Source of the DNA: Gorsachius magnificus
Taxonomy: Eukaryota; Chordata; Aves; Pelecaniformes; Ardeidae
DNA length: 64,000 bases
Direction: 5' to 3'
Assembly: GCA_034008185.1 (NCBI GenBank)
Contig: CM067084.1
Location: forward strand, 6,963,385 to 7,027,384
Positions 54,001 through 64,000 of this stretch are shown in pieces; positions within the stretch are counted from its first letter, which is position 1, and every line of letters starts with the position of its first letter. The position numbers and the translations under genes are program-made. Under the pieces are notes generated by a model, which saw only the letters and a list, made by a program, of their open reading frames with translations, had not been told where the DNA came from and searched no databases.

Positions 54001-57000
54001 ACTTAAAAAGACAGCTGCTGCTAATAACAATTAGAACTTGTTAACACCAGTTGCATTGGTGATGCTTAGGAAGCAAATGCCTGCTTGTTCACTGGTTACT
54101 TAACTGGAGTAACATATAGACTATCAAGCAGCCAACAACAGCAGTGAACAGAGAAGGACTATGAATCCAAGTAAGTTCCCCCACTTTCAATTCTTCAGAG
54201 ACTGTTTATTGAGATTTTTCACTCTCCAGTGAATAAGAAATGCTGAGTAAAAGGATATTACATAAATTGGCTGACATTTGCAGTGGACTAGCTAATTCTT
54301 GTTGCCTTGTGTGTGCGGTGGCTGTGTGTGTATGCGCACATGTGTCCGGTATTGTCAATGAGCTTCCCAACCCACTCCCCTCTGCTCCCAGCAGGCTGTT
54401 ATGAGACTGAATTTTGGGGGTTAGGTAAGAGACAGTCCAGGAAAACATGCCAAGCTATTTGGAATTTACTCTAAGCACTAACCTCTTTCCTCCATTGTGT
54501 CATGCACTTTAGAAAAAAAAAAAATTGTTTATTTTTGTTTTGTAGAGTGCCGGGTTGTGTCTCATCTGAAAAAATGATGTCTGTCTGTCTTGGGGAGGGA
54601 ATTGGGCGTACCAAAAGACTTTTGCTTGCTTCTGCTTTCCATGGGCTGTGGCCGTAGTCCTTAGAGTCAAAAATCTCTTCTTTCCCTAACACTTGAGAAT
54701 TGAAGATTAACAAGGGCAATAGTGCACCAAAGGGAGATAATACAAAAAGAGTTGTTAGGGCTGTATATTTACCCTGAAGAGTGGTACAATTGCCATGCAA
54801 ATGGCAGTTTCATCCTGAGAAAGGTTTAGCAACAGGTACTATGTTTAAGAACAGTTATTCTTTTCTTTTTTCTGACAAATGATTTGTCTTAAAAAGTAAT
54901 GTTGTGAGATTATACTTTATGGCCAGCGAAGATGGAATCACTTCTAGTGAGAACAGATTGATTTGAAAATCATAACGCATGTGTTCCAGTCAGAGGAAGC
55001 ACGTCTCACGCATTTCCACATGAACATCATTTGTTTGCTATGTGTAACCCTCCTCTGAGCTGTGCTCATTCTGCATGCTGTTTTATATTCCTATACATTT
55101 GTAAGCATTTTTTTTCAACAAGTTTTAGTCAGTCTGTCTTAAAACACCAGAAGCACACTATAGTAGAATTCTCTTACACTAGCCTAGAACAGTAGAGAGT
55201 TAACTTTATTGCATGATTTTTCTCCTGTGGCCTAGAACCTTAATTCTGATTCCACTGAAGTTTCATAGCAAAGGCCTTATTGATATTTGTTTTTACTTTT
55301 AGTTGCAGTTGGGATCAGGCCTCTCTCCTTTGTAACTTATTGAAGATAATACTTTTAAAAGTTGGGAAATTCTTAACCGATCTTACATCGATCTTCTGCA
55401 TGTTGAAGTCAATGACAGTTTAGTTAACTACAACAGAGTAGGAATTACAGCTAAATTACTCCCAGTGTTGCTGCTTTTCATATGCTAAAATCAATAGGTC
55501 AAATTGAGACATGAGGTAAGCAAATGCAACTCCTTTGTTTATACTCATTTGTACCACATCTGAACTCTGGCCATTTCCATCTATTCTACTAAGCTAATGC
55601 AAACAGTTTGTTCCAGTCTTTTCATCTCATTGCTTACAGCATGATTTGCCTTTCTTGCCTGTAACCATCCTGGAAGAAAACTTTGTGTCCGAGAGGTATT
55701 GTAAGTGTGTTTTGAATTATCCCACATGGTAGTAAACCAAACATCATAATATATGCTAATTTATTTTTTTTTTTTAAAGACAGTACAGAAAGTTGACATA
55801 AAGAGAGTGAAATAACAATTGTTAAGAGACTGTTCAGTGCTGATCTATTTTGTATGTGAATGGAAGAACAAAGGTGGCCTGCTTTACTAATTTTAACAAC
55901 CAAAACTAATCACCTCTCTCATGTCCTAACATGTGATATAGTAACATGCATGTTGCAGCTTTTTTCCTAGACCACTAGGAATTTGATGTTGTCTTGGGCA
56001 TGTGGCAGCCAAAATGTGTTTGTTCACCCTTGCGTATAATTTCTGGGGCCTCTTTCTTCCTCTTTTCGGAAAGATTACTTCCATCTGCTAAGTACAATTG
56101 CTTAAAAAATAACTGGCTAAAGCTACAAATTATGCTGACTATTTCTTTTTTTCCACAAATCACTTCATCAGTATTTCTGGCACACCTTTACTCACTTGTC
56201 CTTTACTGCGTGGCCTATAACCAAGTGGTTTTGCATATGTGATGCATAGGGCCAGAACTTCTGGTGAGAACAGACTGGGAACTCAAATGTCTTAAAACCA
56301 ATGGCTACCATGATCAGTTGAGAAAGTCCAATAGATTTTTAAGGGATTTGGATTGAGGCCTGAATTGACTCCAGTTGTAAAATGCTGAGATGCTTTATTG
56401 GTGCTTAACATGGAAAGTAGGGGATATTCTGTCTGGGAATCAGCTGTTTAAAAATGGTAGGCAAAATCGAGATATCCTAAAATATTAATTTCTATAGAAA
56501 TTTATGCTCAGGGTATTGAAGGTAAGAGTGTAAGGAAGAATGACAGAACAGGTTTGATTAAAAGAGGGCTTGTCATCAAGCTAACAACTCCAGTGAAGTG
56601 AATTTAATTGCAGTCGCCCCTGAAGCTTGGAGACAGTTTTAAATGGAACTCCAAATAGGTCCAATTGACTCATGAAAATACTCACTAATTGTGCGTGGCT
56701 GCATGTGACACTGGCTGGGCTGCATTAAACATGGAATCAAGCTAGTTCAAAATAATAGTTGAACTAACTGTGCAATAAAATCACAGATTTTATTAGATGA
56801 TTAACCTAACTTTGTTTGTTATAGGCTCTAGAGAAAACATGCACTGGCAGTAACTCATTCCTTATATTGCATTTTCCACTTCTTCCCATATATACTTCTT
56901 CCTGCTCTCCTGCCCCTAAGCTCCTGAGTTTTGTTACGATACTTGTAACTGCCTCATCTATTTGCCCTTACGAAGCATGGAGACTTCTAGACACCAGACA

Positions 57001-57468
57001 AGAGCACACACTATTAGATGCAACAAAACATGAAAAGGGTTGGCTCTAGTGCTTACTGAAAAAGCATAAGGAAAGGCTCTTTTCTGGCTTTCCTAACCAA
57101 ACAGTACAGTCTTTGGGCTGTACTCAAGAGGTTCACTTTTTTCTTTTTTATTGTCTAATACAGTAGAAAGCTTGATCTTCCCCTTTTGGTGACTGTTGTG
57201 ATGAGAAGACAGACTGCATTCCTCCTCTCTCAGGATTTCAGAGTCTTTTTGTTTGCTATAGATCACAGTTCTCTGCAGCTCCGTTCTGTTCTCCATTTTC
57301 CAGCCACAGCTGGGAAAAGTATTTATGCTCATCTGTGTCTCTGTGGTGAAGCTAGCCACTAGGAAAAAACCCAATGTTCTATAAAAATAACTATGCTGAA
57401 TAATAAATTTGTGCATGAGATTGTATTCTTAATCTGAAAAGAAGTACTGGAGTTCTTTACTAAAATGT

Positions 57469-57484
57469 AAAAAAAAAAAAAAAA
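57469..57484 (+). repeat. A16 tract
   Basis: A simple poly(A) run with no recognisable element attached. Confidence 0.85.
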
Positions 57485-58659
57485 GTTGTCCCAAAAAATA
57501 GTGAGCAGTATATAAGTAAGAAAGGAGAACCATTGCTCAGCAACTAATCATGCCTTTTAGGCTTCTTGGTACCACTGCGAAAAGGAGGTTGGAATAAGTA
57601 ATTGTCCTTGGAAGTCATCTCCACAGATATCCTTTATAAAGATGAAGTAGTTGGCATGGCATTGGTGTCATCTTACAGTATCTGTAATGGTAGGGATTGT
57701 GACAAGAGACCTATGTGGTAAAAACATGTATTCCAGGAATTGTGTTCAGCACAAGCTGAAGTAATTTAATGTAGGGTGGTACGGGCTCTTGTGTACTTTT
57801 CTTGGGAACGTGCAAGTGCCACAGGTAAAAATATTGCTGTACCTTCAGGTAACTGTCACCTGTATGCATTACAAATAAAACCTAGAGATGACTGCCAAAG
57901 AAGTCAGTGGAGAGGTGCTATTAGAAGGGTGTGAGTAAAAAGTAACATTATAAATTCCAACCAAATAGGTGAGGTAGCCTGGGAGTATATCCTGTGCACG
58001 TCCAGCACACTGCTATGCAGGGAGACTTTTGTAGCCCTGCTAACTACGCATTTAGCCTTTGCCTTTGCGTGGTAGATCCCTGCCTTCCCTGCTTTGAGGA
58101 GCAACATTGTGGTAGCTTCAGAGAGGCCAGGGAAGACAATGGGGTTACTGCTGCGGGAAGTAAAAACCGAAAAGGAATGATTTCATCACTTTTTTCTTGT
58201 ATTCAAATAGTCCCGGAGCAAATTTTCTTACGTCAGTAAAAAAGAAAAAGGATGTTGGCTCTGAAATTTTAAAGTGCTACTTAATACCAGCACAGTTTGG
58301 CTAGCAAACTCTAGGCTGTGAAACTGACTGCCACCACCCTCCCAGTTCTTGTCCGGAGAAACAGAAAGTTTTCCCTGGTTGCGTTATGAGCTGACCCCCA
58401 GCAGCTGACACCCACAAGCGCACGCTCTGGCAGACTGAAGCTCCTCAAGGGATCCATTTCATCTGCGCAGCTGAATACGGATTGTTGCTGTTTTGTACAA
58501 AGCTCACCATATGACAGTTTACATCTTGCTTTCTCCAGGCCCACACAGATGGTGCGAGTGACTAACTGATGCCTCGGTTTTGCGCAGCCTACACACTGAT
58601 GTCATAAGAAAAGGCTCATACCTCTGAGGTGAGTGTCCTTATTTGTTTGTATTCCAACA

Positions 58660-59260
58660 ACAACAGTGGGAAATGCAACAATGGGGAAGAAATTAATAAA
58701 AGAAAACCCTGACGTCATATTAGGAGCAACTGAAATAAAATGTGATGTGTAACCCAATGAAAGGAGTCATCAATATTAATTTGGTCTTTTTAAAATAAAT
58801 GAATCATTAAATGACAAAGCCCATAAATTGATTCATAAACTGTCGTCATTTTAATATGAAAACTCTGAGATTATTCTGTCTGAAAAATTACAATTCAATT
58901 AGGAATGGAAATAAAAGCTAAAATCCAGCATTCATCTTGGCCTGGATGCCCAGTGAATTTTTAAAAAATACATTTCTGAGCACTCAGTTATACCCATCCT
59001 TGCATGTGTAATATATATGTATGCAAACATATGCATTAAAAATGCTAGCTGGCCACCTCGATTTCATTTAATTCATTAATACCATTAATTGCAGTGAATT
59101 TGACTTGCTGGTCTTTCAGGGAAAGGATTTTATCATTGCTTGCCTACTGACTTCTTGTTGGTTTTACAAGTTAGTTGTTGGCTTCAATGAAATGACTCAA
59201 GGTGTGTGATTAGTCAGAATGAAAGCCCTTATATTTATGGCAATAAAGTTAGCCACATAT
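58660..59260. promoter_or_regulatory. Candidate conserved non-coding/enhancer-like block
   Basis: The block is AT-rich but not repetitive. It is dense in homeodomain-type cores (ATTA/TAAT, CAATTAGG, ATGAATCATTA) and carries a palindromic CRE at 58710 and an AP-1 site (TGACTCA) near 59192. It lies in the gene-free interval toward FGF2. The call rests on motif density only; I cannot test conservation. Confidence 0.3.
58710..58717. promoter_or_regulatory. Palindromic CRE match (TGACGTCA)
   Basis: A perfect CREB/ATF site inside the motif-dense block. Its company with an AP-1 site about 480 bases on makes it more credible than an isolated match. Confidence 0.3.
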
Positions 59261-59560
59261 ATTTTTGTTATTTTTCCCTGCAGCGAAGCACTCCTGTATG
59301 ATGTATGGGTTTAATCGATGCAATAGTATCTTTAAACAGAATGAAGCTTTTTGTAGTAAGAGTTTTGTGATGAGTTGTATGAGTTTTAAAAATTATTTCA
59401 GTTTTCCAACCTTTTCGCCAGAAAGGAGTTCATGTGAGCTTGAAACTGATCAGTTAAAATTTCATCTAGTGCCACAAAATTTTAGAGGAAGCTTTGTGAC
59501 TGATTTTGTTATAACCATTAAACTTGTCCAGATGCTTCAGGATAGCCTCAGTTAGAACTT

Positions 59561-59945
59561 CTATGCTGAAGGGCTGGAGAGGAGAGTGAAACGGGGAGTT
59601 GGGAATTACTGTGAGGAGGGAAAGTGCTAGAGGAAAGGAAAACTAAAAAGTCTATGGAAAAACTAAGCTACAGGGTTATGAGGATTGGCTGGGGAATGAG
59701 AACATGGGCTTTGAACTTCAGGAAAGGAGGCAGGGATTAAGAAGCAGTGGGGAAAGGAAACCCAGCTATGGAGCACATGGCTAGGAGCCATAGCGAGATA
59801 CAAAGGAAAAGTAGTCCAGAGGATGGAGCTTGGCATGAGGAGCTGAGGAAAGATTAGGAAGAGGAACAGGGTGGGGACAAAGGATGAGGAGACAGACAGG
59901 CTGGGGGTGGAGGGTGGGGCAGACAAGAGAAAGGAAGATGAGTCT
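59561..59945 (+). repeat. Purine-rich (GA-rich) tract
   Basis: For nearly 400 bases the plus strand is strongly biased to A and G, with many GGA, GAGGA and GGGG runs. It is not a perfect tandem repeat. The composition differs from the AT-rich flanks. Open frames on the minus strand here are made of Ser/Pro/Leu-rich low-complexity sequence and are not genes. Confidence 0.6.
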
Positions 59946-62401
59946 GTGCCTATTTTGGTGTCCTACTGGTTTTCATTTCTGGGTCTGGGGAGGATTACAC
60001 AGCCTTTCCCTTCGTCTGCTGTCAGAAGACACTGAAATCCACTGATAATGTGTGTACATTGCCCCCTACTACTGCCGCTCATGTTTTGGGGAACAACCTT
60101 TTACTGTTAATGTCACAGAGTGATTGTGGCCTGTGGCAAAGCTTGGGTCCAGCTTTCTCCCCACTATCAGCTGATGACCCCCTCAGGGTATCAGTAGAGA
60201 ATTTGTGAGTTTTAGATTAGGGCAGATTAACAACATTAACAGACCACTAAGGCTTCAGAGCAAACATTCAGACTGGTAATAGCACCTGTAACTTGCTTTT
60301 CACCCTGAAGTCTCTGTTGCTTGGAGTTCCCACCTTCAGCATTCTCTTTAAGGTACAGCTAGCTTTTCTTGCATGTTGTTGTAATGTTACAGGGGTCTGT
60401 AGAGAAGTTTTCACAAGTGCTGTAGAGAAGTTTCCCCAATGCTATCTGAAGTATGAAATGGCTGGAACTCATGACTGGCAATTGAGCACGGCAGCGGTCA
60501 GTAGCTGGCCACATTAATGTCAGAGCAAACTTCTTTTTTAGCGTTCTCTGGTGGTTCTTTGGCCAGGCAATATGGCTTCTACAGGAAAACCAACATGCAA
60601 CCAAGTGAAGTATGAGCAGGTCCTTCTCCTGCCATTTTCTGGACTATCTGCTGTCCTGTCTACAAGAAGTGATATCTTTACATAGGTATTTGATTAGGAG
60701 CAGAAAAGCGAAATCTATCTGCACATCAATTTACTATTACTGGGCTAAGGACTATACAGCAACATACGAACCCTTTTTGTTCTTCAGGTTGCTTTCGAAG
60801 ATGGGCATATTCTCACAAAATTTCCATCAAGTGCTTGGTGGAAGCTGCATTTGATAAAACTAATGAGGGTGTGTAACAAAGTGGTTTATGCAGGCATTCA
60901 TTCTCTAATTTTTCCTGAGAGGAAAAACGAATGTAAACTAAATAGCGATTCTCATGTAAGCAGTATTGGTTTTGCACAGAAAAAGACAGATCACACATTT
61001 AACCTCCCAGATGCTTGGAAGTTAATTGTTGCAGGTCAGATTTGAGATAATAGCCTGGACAGTGTTGGGAAAGTAACTTTTTGGCAGATGATAGATTCTG
61101 TTTTGGCACGTGGACAGCAGATTAGTTTTTTAAACTACCCCAAAGAAATGCGCTAAGCGTCTCTCCAAGAAACAAACAAGATTTCACAAGAGCCAGTTGG
61201 CTTGAGTTGCACTTACAGTACTTGTAACTTCAGATATTGTAGGAGGTGTAGGTTCGTGTGCAGTCATGGTAAACTTAAAGACATAGAGGAATGATTTCAT
61301 AGCTGAGAAAGGGGAGAATTGCAGAAAGCGTTTCACCTAAGCTAGTCATTGCATGGATGGATGCATTGGGGTGTGGTGGAGCAATAATAACTATATCCAC
61401 CCCAGCACTAAATGCTGCCTCAGACTCACTTGGGATAGTTCTCTCTCCCTACAGCTAGAAGCTGATACAGCCCAAGGGACTGCATAATTTATTTGCACTT
61501 CTAGTAGCGTTCCAGGGCCTGTCTCTCTTTCCTCAAATACTAGTGTGCTGATAGCCCAAGCAGTAAACTGGATTTGCAAGAGGTTTAACGTGTTGACTGT
61601 GCTACTGGAATTCTGTTTGTGTTCTGCATGTGATGCTTGGTCTGTGACCTGCCGCTACACGGCATTATGCTCTGGGGAGCCCTTCAGTGGGGCCTAGGTT
61701 TGGGGATCCATGGAAACCATCCTGAAACAAAGAGAAAACAAATGGGAGAGTTGTTGTGACATTCCTTCTGGAATACTATCAGTACAGATTGTTACCAAGA
61801 GGGAGGGTTTTGGTTTTGTTTTTTCATTCTTGCTATTTTCTACCTACCGGCTAATATATTCTACAGAAATAATGCGGAGAAAGATTTTGGTTGAGCAACT
61901 GGTAGAAACGAAATCCATGTTATAGTAAAATAACATATTTTTTTTTTCTTTGTAACGTCTCGCTGATCTCATCTCTTCTTGCCCTTGAATGTGAAATGAT
62001 GAAAGCTGCATGATGTGGTAACTCCTGTTCCTTGGGAATAGTCTGTCTTTGCTATATTCCTCCATGAAGTTAGTTTGGCCTTGTACTATAATGTGCCAGT
62101 GAACAGGAAGAGTATTTTCCTTGCCTCCACCTGTATTTTAATAGGCAACTGCAGTCCTGTGAATAATTTGGCATTCTCCAGAATTAGCCCATATAGAGTT
62201 ACGAATCTTATGACCCTTATAAGACAAGAACCTAAATTAAAAGAGGATAAAGAAGAATCAGCAACAGATCTTCCACTATTTCCTGATCACCTCGTAGGCA
62301 GCATAACACAGTGAGAGCCAAGTTTTGACCTAGAGTGGTTTGTAGTTGATGTGGAAATGCTTAGAGTGAAAATTGTTAGAATTGTGGCAAGTAGACTTGT
62401 T
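59946..62401. other. Intergenic DNA
   Basis: No gene, RNA or recognisable mobile element was found. Open frames are short and scattered over both strands. Confidence 0.5.
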
Positions 62402-62494
62402 GACTGGCTCTAGGTGGCCCTCCTTGAGCTAGGGGAGTGGACCGGATGATTTCCAGGGGTGCCTTCCAGCCTCAGCCATTCTGTGTTTCTGTGG
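62402..62494 (+). mobile_element. CR1 LINE 3' end fragment
   Basis: The order GGCTCTAGGTGGCCCT, CTTGAG, GGACCGGATGAT, CCAGGGGTGCCTTCCAGCC and a tail of CCATTCTGTG with TTCTGTG matches the 3' end of avian CR1 elements, which finish in ATTCTRTG repeats. Only about 90 bases remain, as is usual for 5'-truncated CR1 copies. No coding part is present. It is the main sequence clue to a sauropsid, probably avian, genome. Confidence 0.88.
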
Positions 62495-64000
62495 AGATCT
62501 GCTTCTGAAATGTTTGCACGTGTTCTGTTCAAATGGGTTAATGGGTTTCTTAAATGGCAGTACCACCAGACATTGGCTGCATTTTTGAATCTGCCTCTCT
62601 CTCTGCTATAGGGAAGAAGGTCTTCCTATAATCCCTTAATGTGCATCCAAGCATTTCCAGTGCAAAAGCAACTGCTTTACCCTGTAGTGATATAACAAAA
62701 CTGAAACGTGTCTTGAGTCATAAGCAGGGGATAAGTTACTTTAGAACAACTGACGGGACTACTGTCTTAACATAAAGGTCTTTAAACTGCCTTGATGCAG
62801 ACCCCACGCTGAGGCAGCTCAGCCACCGCTGTCCTGGAGAGAGGGAGGACGGCTAGACCACCGACCTCTTCAGCCACAACCCTTCCAGTGGCGTGGGATC
62901 AGGAGAAATACCGAAACCATGATCTCCTGGTTATAATGCAATGCTGCGAGAAAGAGATGTGGTTTTATGATTGTTCCCACCAAGGAATCTCTTACCTTAA
63001 TAAATTTGGTTTTCTTTGAAATCCAAGATTAACTCAAATTCTTTGAGTTAATGATGTTTGATTACAGAGTATTTTTAAAAATTGTCTATTTTTCATTAAT
63101 ATTATCAATCTGTATTGACATTATTTATTTTCTTAGTCTGGAGTAATTTTGCTAATTTATATGTATTACTCTATATAATGTGCATACAGAGAGAGAGTGT
63201 GTGTATATGTGTTTGTATAGACATTAGAGAGAGGAAGAATGGTGATTTTGTTAATTCTGAACTCTAACCTCCATAAATATTTGTACTTAGTAAACTATTT
63301 CTTGTTCCTCATAAGCTGAGGTCACTACTATATCTTTTATATCTGCAACAGCTGTCACTGCTTCCAGACAGTTCAGTTCTTTTTCCAAGTGCAATCATTT
63401 TGGACCATAACAAATTTGATTTATTTCCAATTTAAGCATTACTGGATTGTTAGTTCTCTTACCTTCAGCCATCCTGGGCTGTTATGTTTCCAACATCAAC
63501 CATTTGTAAAGACAACCCAAAACAAAGTTTTGGCCATCTGTGGTCGAATTCGGATTAAACATATATTCAGAAAATTCTACTGTAGAAAGACATAAACAAG
63601 TGTCCACTGGTGCTTTACAGGAATAAAGAACTCTTCTGAACTGGAATGGAGAGTATAAGAGGTTTATAATAGGGAGGAGCGTTTTTTTGATTGTTGACGT
63701 GATTTCTTTCTACTTTTTGTACCAGAAAAGAAGATGAAGATGGAAGAAATGGGCTTTGTTTAAAAAAAAAAAAGATGAAATATCATAAAGTCATCAGAAA
63801 GGTAAATGAAAAGCTGAACTTCTGTTAACTATTTTTTTAAAAACTGGCCATGCAAGAAGACTTTCTCAGGCACTTAATAATATGCATATACTTAAAATAC
63901 AGAAACTTTTTCTCATGAACTGCACTTACAAAAGTAGGTGAGCAACAAATGAGTCTGCGTTCTATAGTAATTAACATTTAGAAGGACAATCCAGTCTGCT
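62495..64000. other. Intergenic DNA to the right edge
   Basis: AT-rich DNA with no supported gene. It contains a perfect palindrome at 63029, a mixed GA/GT/AT simple-sequence patch near 63186-63222 and short A runs near 63760. Confidence 0.5.
63029..63051. repeat. Perfect 10-bp inverted repeat
   Basis: TTAACTCAAA and its exact reverse complement TTTGAGTTAA are separated by TTC. It could form a short hairpin or serve as a dimeric protein site. It lies in AT-rich intergenic DNA with no gene beside it. Confidence 0.75.

Larger units (their letters stand above)
40004..58659. other. Intergenic DNA between BBS12 and FGF2
   Basis: I see no supported gene. Open frames are short and unrelated to known domains. 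The stretch contains simple repeats (44180, 48548, 51058, 57469). A short block near 47400-47560, rich in TAAT/ATTA motifs, may be regulatory, but nothing proves it. By human synteny FGF2 lies further right. No GC-rich FGF2 first exon appears. Confidence 0.55.

Noticed and set aside
59663..59926. Minus-strand Ser/Pro/Leu-rich frame
   Set aside because: It is the complement of the purine-rich tract, low complexity and not coding.
38720..64000. FGF2 expected from synteny
   Set aside because: No GC-rich first exon or FGF core sequence is seen; the gene is probably right of the window.

Overview
This is a 64 kb piece of vertebrate nuclear DNA, most likely from a bird. It has long AT-leaning non-coding stretches, split genes with GT/AG introns, one CpG island, an avian-style CR1 LINE 3' end at 62.4 kb and a solo-type retroviral LTR at 31.7-32.4 kb. 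CR1 is also common in crocodilians and turtles, so bird is favoured but not proven. I see no prokaryotic operon, CRISPR array or defence island.

Only two protein genes can be supported, and they are head to head. On the minus strand, 27,817-31,289 holds a complete five-exon centrin of 171 residues with four EF-hands and the KKTSLY tail. Its position beside BBS12 identifies it as CETN4. On the plus strand, 35,402-37,543 holds the single coding exon of BBS12 (713 residues), a chaperonin-like protein needed to assemble the BBSome. From memory, the human order is IL2-IL21-CETN4P-BBS12-FGF2. IL21 should therefore lie left of this window and FGF2 right of it. I found no exon of either inside.

Layout: 1-26.1 kb is intergenic, with microsatellites and two pairs of diverged direct repeats. 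About 26.1-31.3 kb is CETN4, including a probable long 3' UTR. About 31.0-31.7 kb is a CpG island between the two genes, with a CCAAT box and a near-consensus RFX X-box (cilium promoter motif), and it probably drives both genes. About 31.7-32.4 kb is an LTR in minus orientation, pointing toward CETN4. 32.4-35.4 kb is the inferred BBS12 5' intron. 35.4 to about 38.7 kb is the BBS12 coding exon and 3' UTR. 38.7-64 kb is intergenic toward FGF2, with simple repeats, a homeodomain-site-rich block near 58.7-59.2 kb, a purine-rich tract and the CR1 fragment.

Both genes act at the centriole and ciliary base: centrin as a calcium-binding centriole component, BBS12 as an assembly chaperone for the ciliary cargo coat. 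Their shared promoter region with an X-box-like element fits co-expression in ciliated cells. I found no clearly new biological system. The most useful leads are the intact CETN4 (a pseudogene in humans), the LTR beside the shared promoter, the weak splice sites around an in-frame centrin exon, and an overlapping upstream ORF at the BBS12 start.
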